DNA from: MGIIa-K1 sp964577145
GTDB taxonomy: Archaea; Thermoplasmatota; Poseidoniia; Poseidoniales; Poseidoniaceae
Length of the DNA: 11,720 nt
Assembly: GCA_964577145.1 (NCBI GenBank)
Contig: CAZNXM010000043.1
Span: forward strand, 1 to 11,720
Direction: 5' to 3'
Shown here: positions 1 through 6,135 of the stretch, piece by piece
How positions within the stretch are numbered: the stretch's first letter is position 1
How the letters are laid out: the number at the start of each line of letters is the position of its first letter
The notes under the pieces: generated by a model
Seen by the model: only the letters and a program-made list of their open reading frames with translations
Told to the model about the DNA's origin: nothing
Databases searched by the model: none
Position numbers and translations under genes: made by a program

Positions 1-180
1 GAAGAATGCAGCAATCCCGTAAGCCTTGACAATTCCAACACCAACTAGAATCGCCCAGACGGTGTATACACTAAGGCCGGAAACATAGACTGCCCCGACT
101 TCTAGTATTGTAAACAACATCAATACGACGAAATTCCAGAAGTAGATGTCTTTTCCTGCGTATAATTTGTGTTCTCCCAT
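1..180 (-). CDS. Cytochrome c oxidase subunit IV, prokaryotic COX4 family (partial, 3' end beyond window)
   Basis: Small membrane subunit that stabilises the haem-copper oxidase; it has no redox centre. The first 60 residues are visible, starting MGEHKLYAGKD at an ATG (178-180). Two hydrophobic helices lie at about residues 14-33 and 37-58. The pattern is that of the prokaryotic COX4 family (COX4_pro): an LEVG motif with membrane Glu27 in the first helix and a KAY motif with Lys52 in the second. Family members are about 95-110 residues with three helices, so the third helix is missing off the window edge. An AGGTGA Shine-Dalgarno four bases upstream overlaps the stop codon of the COX3 gene, so the gene is probably translated from the oxidase operon mRNA. 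Last of four oxidase genes visible. Family call is by eye and fairly secure because of the context. Confidence 0.85.
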   Translation of the reverse strand, partial: MGEHKLYAGKDIYFWNFVVLMLFTILEVGAVYVSGLSVYTVWAILVGVGIVKAYGIAAFF

Positions 181-184
181 AGTA

Positions 185-190
185 TCACCT
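185..190 (-). promoter_or_regulatory. Shine-Dalgarno of the COX4 gene
   Basis: AGGTGA on the minus strand, four bases before the ATG at 178-180. Its first base is the final A of the TGA stop codon (190-192) of the COX3 gene, so ribosomes ending COX3 finish directly on the COX4 ribosome binding site. This supports translational coupling. Confidence 0.7.
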
Positions 191-1560
191 CAGTACAGAT
201 AGAATGCGGGGAAGATGGCTACCCAAGCCAAATCCACAAAGTGCCAATAGAGTCCGAAATATTCGATTCCTCTACCGTTCTTTTCATCATAGCCCACAGT
301 GTCGGCCTTGAAGATCATGAATAACATGACAAGTAATCCAATGAATACGTGCAATCCGTGCGCTCCGGTTGCAACATAGAATATCGAACCCGCCTGTGTG
401 CTGATATCGAATCCTTCAGCAACCAAATGACTCCATTCAATAAGCTTCAGAACGATGAAGAGTGAACCTAGCCCCAGAGTAATAATCAGGTAGTTACGTA
501 CAGTCTTCTGGCGTGTAGGGAATAACTTAGCCATTAATTTGTTATCGCTAACAGTCCACTCAGTATTTTTGGAAGTCTTCAATGCTAGAACAATGGTGTA
601 TGAAGAGATAATCAGTGCAAAGGTATTGATTGCACCCGGTAGTAAAGTCCCAATATCGTGGCGTAGGAGGTCAGATGCTGTAACAACATCAGCAGGGCCG
701 ACACAACGGCCCGATTCAACGGCCCACTCTGTGCACCATTCTGTGCGCATTCTCAGATATGAGGAGAAGAAAGATGCGAAGACCATCATTTCAGAGATCA
801 GGAAGATCCACATTCCCGCCTTTCGAATATCCTGTCCACCAAATGGTTGACCTAATGCAACTTGCTCATGATGACCTGCAAGGTCTTCTCTCCACCAGTT
901 GCCGATTCCAACTATTGAAATCATGAAACCTACTACGGAGATTGTGAAACCTCCGAAATCTGCAGCGTAATCAAGTCCGAGTACAGCCTTGCAGGTATCA
1001 ACGAAACCAGGGAAGCCCATCATGAAGAGCAAGATTCCGCTCGCCATTAGAATTGGTGATGCAGAGCCATGATGTTCTTCGTGGTCACCATCGTGGGCAT
1101 AAGGGTCATCATCAGGTTGTATGCTGTTGTAGAATCCCGAAATTAAGTAGAATGAAGCGTAAACTACCATCATTAGAGCGATGGTAATTCCAGCGGTTTT
1201 CCATGTAAGATATGAGAGATGGGCATCGATTTTCACATGCTCTGCATGATGATATTCTTCTTCAGCCTCAGTATAATGTTCCAATGCATCATAACGCTCA
1301 TCATGAATTGCTCCAGAATCAGGTTTACCTGCGTCTTCCCAAGCTTTGTCAGCGGTAGCAAATTCATCCGATGCTTCGACATAGTGGTCGTGCGCATTTT
1401 CGTATGGAATGATAGTATCTTCCCAAGCGTGATGCTTCATCGATGCAATCCCAACAGACATTACGGCATATGCTAGGCCACCTATTACGAGTAGAGAGAT
1501 ACCTATTACAACAGTCTTCATCCAAATGTCGTTTTTGACATCGTGCAAACTTCCGCTCAA
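190..1560 (-). CDS. coxC: Cytochrome c oxidase subunit III with N-terminal two-helix extension
   Basis: Membrane subunit III of the A-type haem-copper oxidase. The canonical seven-helix core starts near residue 165: helices about 167-187, 203-222, 248-268, 307-328, 355-375, 392-417 and 435-454. Family motifs are NWWRED (221-226), GMWIFLISE (249-257), LLPGAINTF (306-314), ATGAHGLHVFIG (397-408) and YWHFVDLAW (438-446). Residues 1-165 are extra: a helix at 14-38, an Asp/Glu/His-rich stretch at about 41-118 with HHAEH and HDHY segments, a second helix at 121-142, then another acidic/His patch at 150-164. Two added helices keep the normal topology, so the charged loop should lie outside the cell. 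Cys276 and Cys286 sit in an external loop and could form a disulfide. The start is a TTG overlapping the COX1 stop (TTGA), chosen because AGGAGGTG lies five bases upstream. Length is 456 residues against about 200-260 usual. Subunit identity is secure; the role of the extension is unknown. Confidence 0.95.
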   Translation of the reverse strand: MSGSLHDVKNDIWMKTVVIGISLLVIGGLAYAVMSVGIASMKHHAWEDTIIPYENAHDHYVEASDEFATADKAWEDAGKPDSGAIHDERYDALEHYTEAEEEYHHAEHVKIDAHLSYLTWKTAGITIALMMVVYASFYLISGFYNSIQPDDDPYAHDGDHEEHHGSASPILMASGILLFMMGFPGFVDTCKAVLGLDYAADFGGFTISVVGFMISIVGIGNWWREDLAGHHEQVALGQPFGGQDIRKAGMWIFLISEMMVFASFFSSYLRMRTEWCTEWAVESGRCVGPADVVTASDLLRHDIGTLLPGAINTFALIISSYTIVLALKTSKNTEWTVSDNKLMAKLFPTRQKTVRNYLIITLGLGSLFIVLKLIEWSHLVAEGFDISTQAGSIFYVATGAHGLHVFIGLLVMLFMIFKADTVGYDEKNGRGIEYFGLYWHFVDLAWVAIFPAFYLY

Positions 1561-3860
1561 TGTTTCACCTCCTCTGAGTCCTTTTCACCTATTGACCATA
1601 ATTTCGTGGCCAACTTACTAAAGAATCCTGGTTCGTGGTGGACATCTTCATTATCATCCAATTGAGTTGGTATGATGGCAAAGGAAGGTGTTGGTGGTGG
1701 GCTAGTAGTTGACCATTCTAGCGACCAACCGCCCCATGGGTCTTTTCCAACCTTTTCGCCCTTCTTTGAAGAGTAGATAATATTCCATGCTAAGAGAAGT
1801 TGTGAAATTCCAAAGATGAAGGCCATGATCGTGATTACCATGTTAAGTTCAGCAAAGCCTGAGTCTGCAGTGTAGGTGTGTGTACGTCGAGGCATTCCCA
1901 TAATTCCAACAACGTGCATTGGCCAGAAAGCTCCATTGTAAGAAGCGAAAGCAATCAAGAAATGCCATAATCCGAGAGTTTCATTCATCTTACGACCTGT
2001 AACCTTGGGGAACCAGTAGTATATTCCAGAGAATAGAGCGAAAACAGTTCCTCCAATGAACACATAGTGGAAGTGAGCAACGACGAAGTAACCATCATGG
2101 AAGTGTGTATCTAGTCCAGCAACTGGGAAGAACATTCCAGATAATCCGCCTAATGTAAACGTGATTAAGAATCCGAGTGCCCAAAGTGTATGAGTCTTGA
2201 AAACAAGACTACCTCCCCATAACGTCGCGAGCCAATTGAAGATTTTCACACCAGTAGGAATCGCTACAGCCATAGTAGTAAGCATGAATGCAGAACGCCA
2301 AGCTGGAGACATACCACTAGTTATCATGTGGTGGCCCCATACGATGAATCCAACCGCACCGATTCCAGCCATTGCGTATACCATAGACTTGTATCCGAAA
2401 ATAGAGCGCCGAGCGCTTGTAGCTAATACTTCAGAAACGATACCGAATGCAGGAACTACGACAACATATACTTCAGGATGTCCGAAGAACCAGAATAGGT
2501 GTTGGAATAATAGTGGGTCTCCGCCACTTACGAAGAATACAGTTCCAATTGTGCTATCGAATAATAAGAAGAAGACACCGATAACGAATGGTGGTAGACT
2601 TAGATAGAGCATGAAGACGCTTACTAGTACAGACCAAGAGAAAAGAGGCATTTTCATCCATCCTACTCCATGAGCGCGCATGGTGAAAGCAGTGGTAACG
2701 AAGTTCACGCCGCTCAGAGTAGAAGATGCACCAAGTAGGGCGATTCCAGAGATGAACGAGATAGTCCCAGCATTAGGCCCTCCTTCCATTCCGGTCAATC
2801 CAGCATATGGTGGATACATGACCCAAGTGATATCGGCGCCTTCGCCGCTCCAGACGCCTTTGAAGATCAGAGGTGCTGCTGCCACGATTAACCAGAACCC
2901 GAGCGCATTGATTCTCGGGAACGCCAAATCCTTAGCTCCAATTTGAAGCGGAAGAACATAGTTCATGAAACCAGCAATCATTGGCATTGCTGCTAAGAAA
3001 ATCATTGTTGTACCGTGTAGGGTAAAGAATGAATTGTACTCATCATAACTAAGGAAGTCATTGTCGGGAAGAGCCAATTGTATGCGGAATAACAATGCTA
3101 ACAATCCTCCGACAAGGAAGAAGAAGAAACCATACAAGAAGTATAGAATACCGACTTCTTTGTGATCGGTTGTTGTTAACCAGGGTTTCAAGTATGCCCA
3201 GAAGTTACCAATCGAGAAAGATTCGGGGTTTCGTGTATAGAATACCCACATTGTCCCAACTAGAATGAGTCCGAGTGCTAGACCGATTGCAGTCATCAAA
3301 ATTGTGAGTGCTGCTGCAGATGGAGCGCTAGGGCTAGCTTGAGCACCAGGGACTACTAATTCACCACTATTCCATCCATCTCCGGCCGAAGTATCGTCAC
3401 CATTGACGGCATTAGCGAGATAATGGAATGTTGCGGTTTGTGTTTCATCTGCCGGAGCTGTCCACTTGAAAGTCCAACTTCTAACATTATTGACATCGTC
3501 ATTATGAGTGAGTGCCCCTTCTATTTCGTGCCCAACATTTCCTTGTTCATCGGGAACTGCTTCAAGTGTTCCCACTGAGTCTTCGACCCAAATTCTGAAT
3601 CCACCTGCGCGGTCAAAACCACCAGATGCGCCAACGACTTCGTCATTGGTGATGCTAAGAGTAAACGTATACTCTTCACTAGCATTGAAAGTTTCAGGAA
3701 GACCGTCAATAGAAATCACAGTAGCAGACGATTGGGTGTGGCATAGACAACCATCGTTTGCATTAGAGCCAATTCCCCCAGGCGATGCTTCAAATTGGGG
3801 TATAGTGACGAGAGCCATCATTAGGATGGCAATCAGTGCGAAGGTACGCTTTCCGTTCAT
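1557..3860 (-). CDS. coxA: Cytochrome c oxidase subunit I fused to an N-terminal Reeler-like domain
   Basis: Catalytic subunit of an aerobic terminal oxidase that reduces O2 to water and pumps protons. The core begins at about residue 228 (TTTDHKEVG). Haem a ligands are His282 and His598, haem a3 ligand His596 (HFHYV), CuB ligands His461, His510 and His511, and the cross-linked Tyr is Tyr465 in GHPEVY. Glu463, Asp311, Asn300 and the K-channel pair Thr536/Lys539 mark an A1-type enzyme; MPRR (656-659) binds haem propionates. Ahead of the core are a signal peptide (about 1-25), a GCLCH motif (37-41), a beta-rich domain (about 45-170) and one extra helix (184-206). The domain shows the Reeler / choice-of-anchor V pattern: AGGFRIWVEDSVGTL (85-99), LTHN (117-120), WTFKWTAP (129-136), NAVNGD (150-155), GDGWN (160-164). 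The protein has 767 residues against about 500-600 usual. The ATG overlaps the COX2 stop (ATGA). Oxidase identity is certain; the domain call rests on remembered family motifs. Confidence 0.97.
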   Translation of the reverse strand: MNGKRTFALIAILMMALVTIPQFEASPGGIGSNANDGCLCHTQSSATVISIDGLPETFNASEEYTFTLSITNDEVVGASGGFDRAGGFRIWVEDSVGTLEAVPDEQGNVGHEIEGALTHNDDVNNVRSWTFKWTAPADETQTATFHYLANAVNGDDTSAGDGWNSGELVVPGAQASPSAPSAAALTILMTAIGLALGLILVGTMWVFYTRNPESFSIGNFWAYLKPWLTTTDHKEVGILYFLYGFFFFLVGGLLALLFRIQLALPDNDFLSYDEYNSFFTLHGTTMIFLAAMPMIAGFMNYVLPLQIGAKDLAFPRINALGFWLIVAAAPLIFKGVWSGEGADITWVMYPPYAGLTGMEGGPNAGTISFISGIALLGASSTLSGVNFVTTAFTMRAHGVGWMKMPLFSWSVLVSVFMLYLSLPPFVIGVFFLLFDSTIGTVFFVSGGDPLLFQHLFWFFGHPEVYVVVVPAFGIVSEVLATSARRSIFGYKSMVYAMAGIGAVGFIVWGHHMITSGMSPAWRSAFMLTTMAVAIPTGVKIFNWLATLWGGSLVFKTHTLWALGFLITFTLGGLSGMFFPVAGLDTHFHDGYFVVAHFHYVFIGGTVFALFSGIYYWFPKVTGRKMNETLGLWHFLIAFASYNGAFWPMHVVGIMGMPRRTHTYTADSGFAELNMVITIMAFIFGISQLLLAWNIIYSSKKGEKVGKDPWGGWSLEWSTTSPPPTPSFAIIPTQLDDNEDVHHEPGFFSKLATKLWSIGEKDSEEVKH
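1566..1573 (-). promoter_or_regulatory. Strong Shine-Dalgarno deciding a TTG start for COX3
   Basis: AGGAGGTG on the minus strand, five bases before a TTG codon (1558-1560). It lies inside the last codons of COX1. No ATG is available nearby, and the TTG shares two bases with the COX1 TGA stop, so this site fixes the start of COX3 and couples its translation to COX1. Confidence 0.8.
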
Positions 3861-4852
3861 TCTAGTGCCCCCAAGTCTCCAAACATTAGACCAAAGTCTT
3901 CGTCACATGTTTTACCCTCTCGAGCTACAACTTCAACTTCTCCAGTCATTACCGAATGCTGTTCACCACAGTACTCTGCACATCGAACTGGGAAGGTACC
4001 AGCCTCGTTGGGTTGAACGAATAGCCAAGTTCCACCTTCAAGCCCTGGCACAGCGTCTTCTTTGTTACCCCATTCTTGGAGCCACAGTGCATGCTGTACA
4101 CCTTGATGGCGAGAATTATCGTCATTGTACTTGTCAGAGTGGATATTGATAGTAACATCTTCATCACATGGGATGATGAAATTAGTAGTCATTTTTTGCC
4201 CGAGTCGAATGTGATGCCACCGGTGGACGACTTCCCCTTCTGAATCGAGGAGGAATACTTGCTGCTCAACATTACTATCGAAGGGTTGGTCAAAAGTTGA
4301 ATTATTGGCCAAATCCAAATCTATACTATTGCTAGAGTAAATAAGATTGCCATTATCATTTAGCGATAGAGATTCCCAACTAACCTCTGCAGTGACCGCC
4401 CCCACTCCAGCAGCGATTGAAAGTCCACTTGCATCCCAAGTGACGTCGTGAACTGTAGACACGTCCTCCCAAGTCATCTCATCTTGGTAGCGGTATTCCC
4501 AATACCATTGCATTCCATTTGCTTCGACTGTGAAGGAGTCACTTTCGGAAGGGATAGTTCCCCACACGAGATTCATTGAACCGAATGCGAGCCAAGTTAC
4601 CCACATGATGAGAATGGTAGGACCGAGGAACCAAGCGAATTCTAATTTAGCGTCATGTCGGTCTTTTGGAAAAGTTCCGACTTTCAATTCTTCTTTGCCA
4701 GCAGGCTCGATACCTTCTCGATAGCGAAGAACCGCAATGAGTAGCCAAACAAAGGCAAATATTCCGACCAGAATCGACCAGAACATGAATTTGTCATACA
4801 ACACCGTGAACAAGGTGTTTTCATCCGGCCACAACTCACGCGAAGCGCCCAT
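3857..4852 (-). CDS. coxB: Cytochrome c oxidase subunit II (CuA) with inserted segment
   Basis: Accepts electrons from the soluble donor at a binuclear CuA centre and passes them to haem a. Two transmembrane helices (about 20-43 and 73-93) are followed by an external cupredoxin domain. CuA ligands are His254, Cys291, Glu293 (by backbone), Cys295, His299 and Met302; His254 is chosen because HALWLQEWGNKEDAVPG aligns without gaps with the usual HSFW...DAVPG. The aromatic entry patch is MQWYWEY (114-120). Between that patch and His254 there are about 130 residues, well above the 40-80 I would expect, with a Ser/Asn/Asp-rich section at 130-195. Cys229 and Cys316 are not CuA ligands and could form a disulfide. 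First gene of the oxidase operon; its stop overlaps the COX1 ATG. A TATA-like box is centred 25.5 bp before the ATG, which suits a leaderless transcript. No c-type haem motif is fused to it. Confidence 0.96.
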   Translation of the reverse strand: MGASRELWPDENTLFTVLYDKFMFWSILVGIFAFVWLLIAVLRYREGIEPAGKEELKVGTFPKDRHDAKLEFAWFLGPTILIMWVTWLAFGSMNLVWGTIPSESDSFTVEANGMQWYWEYRYQDEMTWEDVSTVHDVTWDASGLSIAAGVGAVTAEVSWESLSLNDNGNLIYSSNSIDLDLANNSTFDQPFDSNVEQQVFLLDSEGEVVHRWHHIRLGQKMTTNFIIPCDEDVTINIHSDKYNDDNSRHQGVQHALWLQEWGNKEDAVPGLEGGTWLFVQPNEAGTFPVRCAEYCGEQHSVMTGEVEVVAREGKTCDEDFGLMFGDLGALE

Positions 4853-4874
4853 GTGCCGAGCGGTCCGACGACCG

Positions 4875-4880
4875 TATTAA
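4875..4880 (-). promoter_or_regulatory. TATA-like box of the oxidase operon
   Basis: TTAATA on the minus strand, centred 25.5 bp upstream of the COX2 ATG. Archaeal TATA boxes lie about 26 bp before the transcription start, so the mRNA probably starts at or next to the ATG. No Shine-Dalgarno precedes COX2, which agrees. Located by eye only. Confidence 0.5.
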
Positions 4881-4901
4881 GCCATTGCGTATGTATCGGT
4901 T

Positions 4902-4916
4902 TCTCCCTACGGGAGA
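4902..4916. repeat. Short perfect inverted repeat in divergent intergenic region
   Basis: TCTCCC-TAC-GGGAGA, a six-base perfect inverted repeat in the roughly 100 bp between COX2 and the DUF167 gene. It lies upstream of the oxidase TATA-like box and could be a regulator site. The right arm could instead serve as a GGGAG ribosome binding site for a TTG start at 4926. At this length chance cannot be excluded. Confidence 0.35.
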
Positions 4917-4952
4917 GTATGATTCTTGGGCTGGAACGAACAGGGCCTTTCC

Positions 4953-5261
4953 ATGGGCCTCTCAGGGTGTGTTCAAACCACTCTCGATGGCTCGGTTCTC
5001 ATCGAGATAGAGGTTCAGCCGGGAGCCTCCCGCCAAGGAGTAATTGGATTCAATGAATGGCGGGGTAGATTACAAGTTGCTGTGAAGGCCGAGGCTCAGA
5101 AAGGTAAGGCGAATCATGCTGTTTGCGCAGTACTTTCTCAATCTCTTGGCGCAAAAGCCGATGTAGTCGCCGGGCACACAACTCGCCAGAAGAGAATATC
5201 AGTTGAAGGGATGGATGCTTCACAGATTATTTCACGTTTGGAGGCTTTACTTGAATCGTGA
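4953..5261 (+). CDS. DUF167 (YggU) family protein
   Basis: Small soluble protein of a widespread family with no agreed function. The family pattern is clear: IEVQPGASRQGVIG, RLQVAVKA, then the signature KGKANHAV followed by VVAGHTTRQKRISVEG. From ATG 4953 the protein is 102 residues, close to the usual 75-110. A TTG at 4926 in the same frame would add nine residues and has GGGAG nine to ten bases upstream; I prefer 4953 because the conserved part starts soon after it, but the choice is uncertain. It is divergent from the oxidase operon, and its 3' end overlaps the start of the following Toprim gene by 11 bases, so the two are probably expressed together. Confidence 0.88.
   Translation: MGLSGCVQTTLDGSVLIEIEVQPGASRQGVIGFNEWRGRLQVAVKAEAQKGKANHAVCAVLSQSLGAKADVVAGHTTRQKRISVEGMDASQIISRLEALLES
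5240..5244 (+). promoter_or_regulatory. Shine-Dalgarno deciding the TTG start of the Toprim gene
   Basis: GGAGG six bases before TTG 5251, inside the last codons of the DUF167 gene. It selects 5251 over the earlier in-frame candidates TTG 5203 and ATG 5215, which would add residues unlike the rest of the protein and lack a comparable site. Confidence 0.7.
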
Positions 5262-5676
5262 AGAGAGGTTTACACTTGCTGCCGATTCCTTAGGCGATGC
5301 TAGGATTCTAAACAGGTCAGGAATTGTAATTTTAGTTGAAGGTAAGAGAGATGTTCATGCTCTGCACTCACTTGGCTTTAGTGGTCCGATTGAACAGTTG
5401 AACCGCGGTTGGCCTGTAGATAGAGTAGCGGTATATTTGGCTGAAGAATTTGATGAACCTCCAATTGTGTTGATGGACTGGGATCGTACTGGTGGTAGGC
5501 TTCAGAGAACTCTGGTCGAAGCTCTGATGAGTCTTGATGTCAATGTTAGTGATGAGCCTCGCCGAACGCTTTCAAAATCCATGCGTCCTGATACACTTTG
5601 CGTCGAGGACCTCGATGCTTTTGCCGAGGAAATACTCCCCAAAATGAATCTCAGGGATCCTGAGGGGGCAAAATAA
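5251..5676 (+). CDS. Small Toprim-domain protein
   Basis: Stand-alone Toprim-fold protein of 141 residues. The motifs are the conserved Glu in VILVEGKRD (Glu30) and the DxD pair in VLMDWDRTGG (Asp76, Asp78), which bind Mg2+ in primases, topoisomerases, OLD nucleases and RNase M5. This layout resembles the small archaeal primase-like Toprim proteins (COG1658-like), whose substrate is not firmly known; nothing here shows whether it cuts or joins nucleic acid. After the Toprim core comes an Arg/Lys-rich stretch (RRTLSKSMRP, about 104-113) that could contact nucleic acid, then an acidic helix. The start is TTG with GGAGG six bases upstream, overlapping the DUF167 gene by 11 bases. Its 3' end overlaps the convergent Lrp/AsnC gene by 26 bases. 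Confidence 0.82.
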   Translation: MNREERFTLAADSLGDARILNRSGIVILVEGKRDVHALHSLGFSGPIEQLNRGWPVDRVAVYLAEEFDEPPIVLMDWDRTGGRLQRTLVEALMSLDVNVSDEPRRTLSKSMRPDTLCVEDLDAFAEEILPKMNLRDPEGAK

Positions 5677-6109
5677 CACCCATCTCTTTGACGGTATTGA
5701 GCACTACATGAGTGTATGAGCGAGTGATTCCATCGAGAGTGAAAACCGTTTTTGTCAAGTCATCCAAATCTTTCCGGTCGCGTACGCGTGCGAGAACCAT
5801 CGAATCCCATTCTCCGGTTACATCATAGACGCCAAATACTCGAGAATCAGCACTAATTTTCGTTTGGACATCCATGATTTGCCCTTTCTCTATGCACAGT
5901 CCAGCCATTACGGTCATCGACCAACCAACGGCTTCTGCATCGAGAAGAGGAGCATATCCTACAATGCATCCTTCTGCCTCAAGCCGACGCAAACGGTTGG
6001 TGATTGTTCCTTGGGCTACACCAACTATGTTTGCAAGTTGCCTCTGGCTTATTCGAGCATCCTCATGTAAGGCTTCGATGATTGCTCGGTCGGTCTCATC
6101 GAGTGCCAT
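5651..6109 (-). CDS. Lrp/AsnC family transcriptional regulator
   Basis: DNA-binding regulator of the leucine-responsive/feast-famine family, usually acting as dimers and octamers that sense amino acids. From ATG 6107-6109 it is 152 residues, normal for the family. The N-terminal winged helix-turn-helix spans about residues 3-50: LDETDRAIIEALHEDARIS, then QLANIVGVAQGTITNRLRRLE with the recognition helix near 31-43. The C-terminal RAM domain (about 65-142) contains GVYDVTGEWDSMVLARV and ITRSYTHVVL. An upstream in-frame TTG (6139) overlaps the preceding stop as TTGA and would add ten residues unlike the family; neither start has a clear Shine-Dalgarno, so the ATG is preferred on family length. 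Last gene of the methyltransferase operon, which it may autoregulate. Its 3' end overlaps the convergent Toprim gene. Ligand and targets cannot be read from the sequence. Confidence 0.92.
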   Translation of the reverse strand: MALDETDRAIIEALHEDARISQRQLANIVGVAQGTITNRLRRLEAEGCIVGYAPLLDAEAVGWSMTVMAGLCIEKGQIMDVQTKISADSRVFGVYDVTGEWDSMVLARVRDRKDLDDLTKTVFTLDGITRSYTHVVLNTVKEMGVILPPQDP

Positions 6110-6135
6110 GGAACCAATGCAGAAGCGACTGGGCT

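Noticed and set aside
3738..3752. GCLCH in COX1 as a standard c-type haem site
   Set aside because: Standard haem attachment needs CxxCH; this is CxCH, which I remember as typical of choice-of-anchor V domains. I report the motif but do not call a cytochrome c.
3508..4149. Plus-strand open frame of 213 residues
   Set aside because: Lies antisense to the well-supported COX1/COX2 junction and has no recognisable motif.
4861..4874. CGGTC-cgac-GACCG inverted repeat near the COX2 start
   Set aside because: Five-base arms only; too short to separate from chance in GC-rich sequence, though it would fall in the initial transcribed region of a leadered mRNA.
4853..5056. Plus-strand open frame of 67 residues overlapping the DUF167 gene
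   Set aside because: Different frame from the DUF167 protein, Arg/Ser-rich with no family pattern; a shadow.
5203..5250. Upstream extension of the Toprim protein from TTG 5203
   Set aside because: The added residues overlap the DUF167 gene more deeply, lack a ribosome binding site and precede a TTG at 5251 with an ideal GGAGG.
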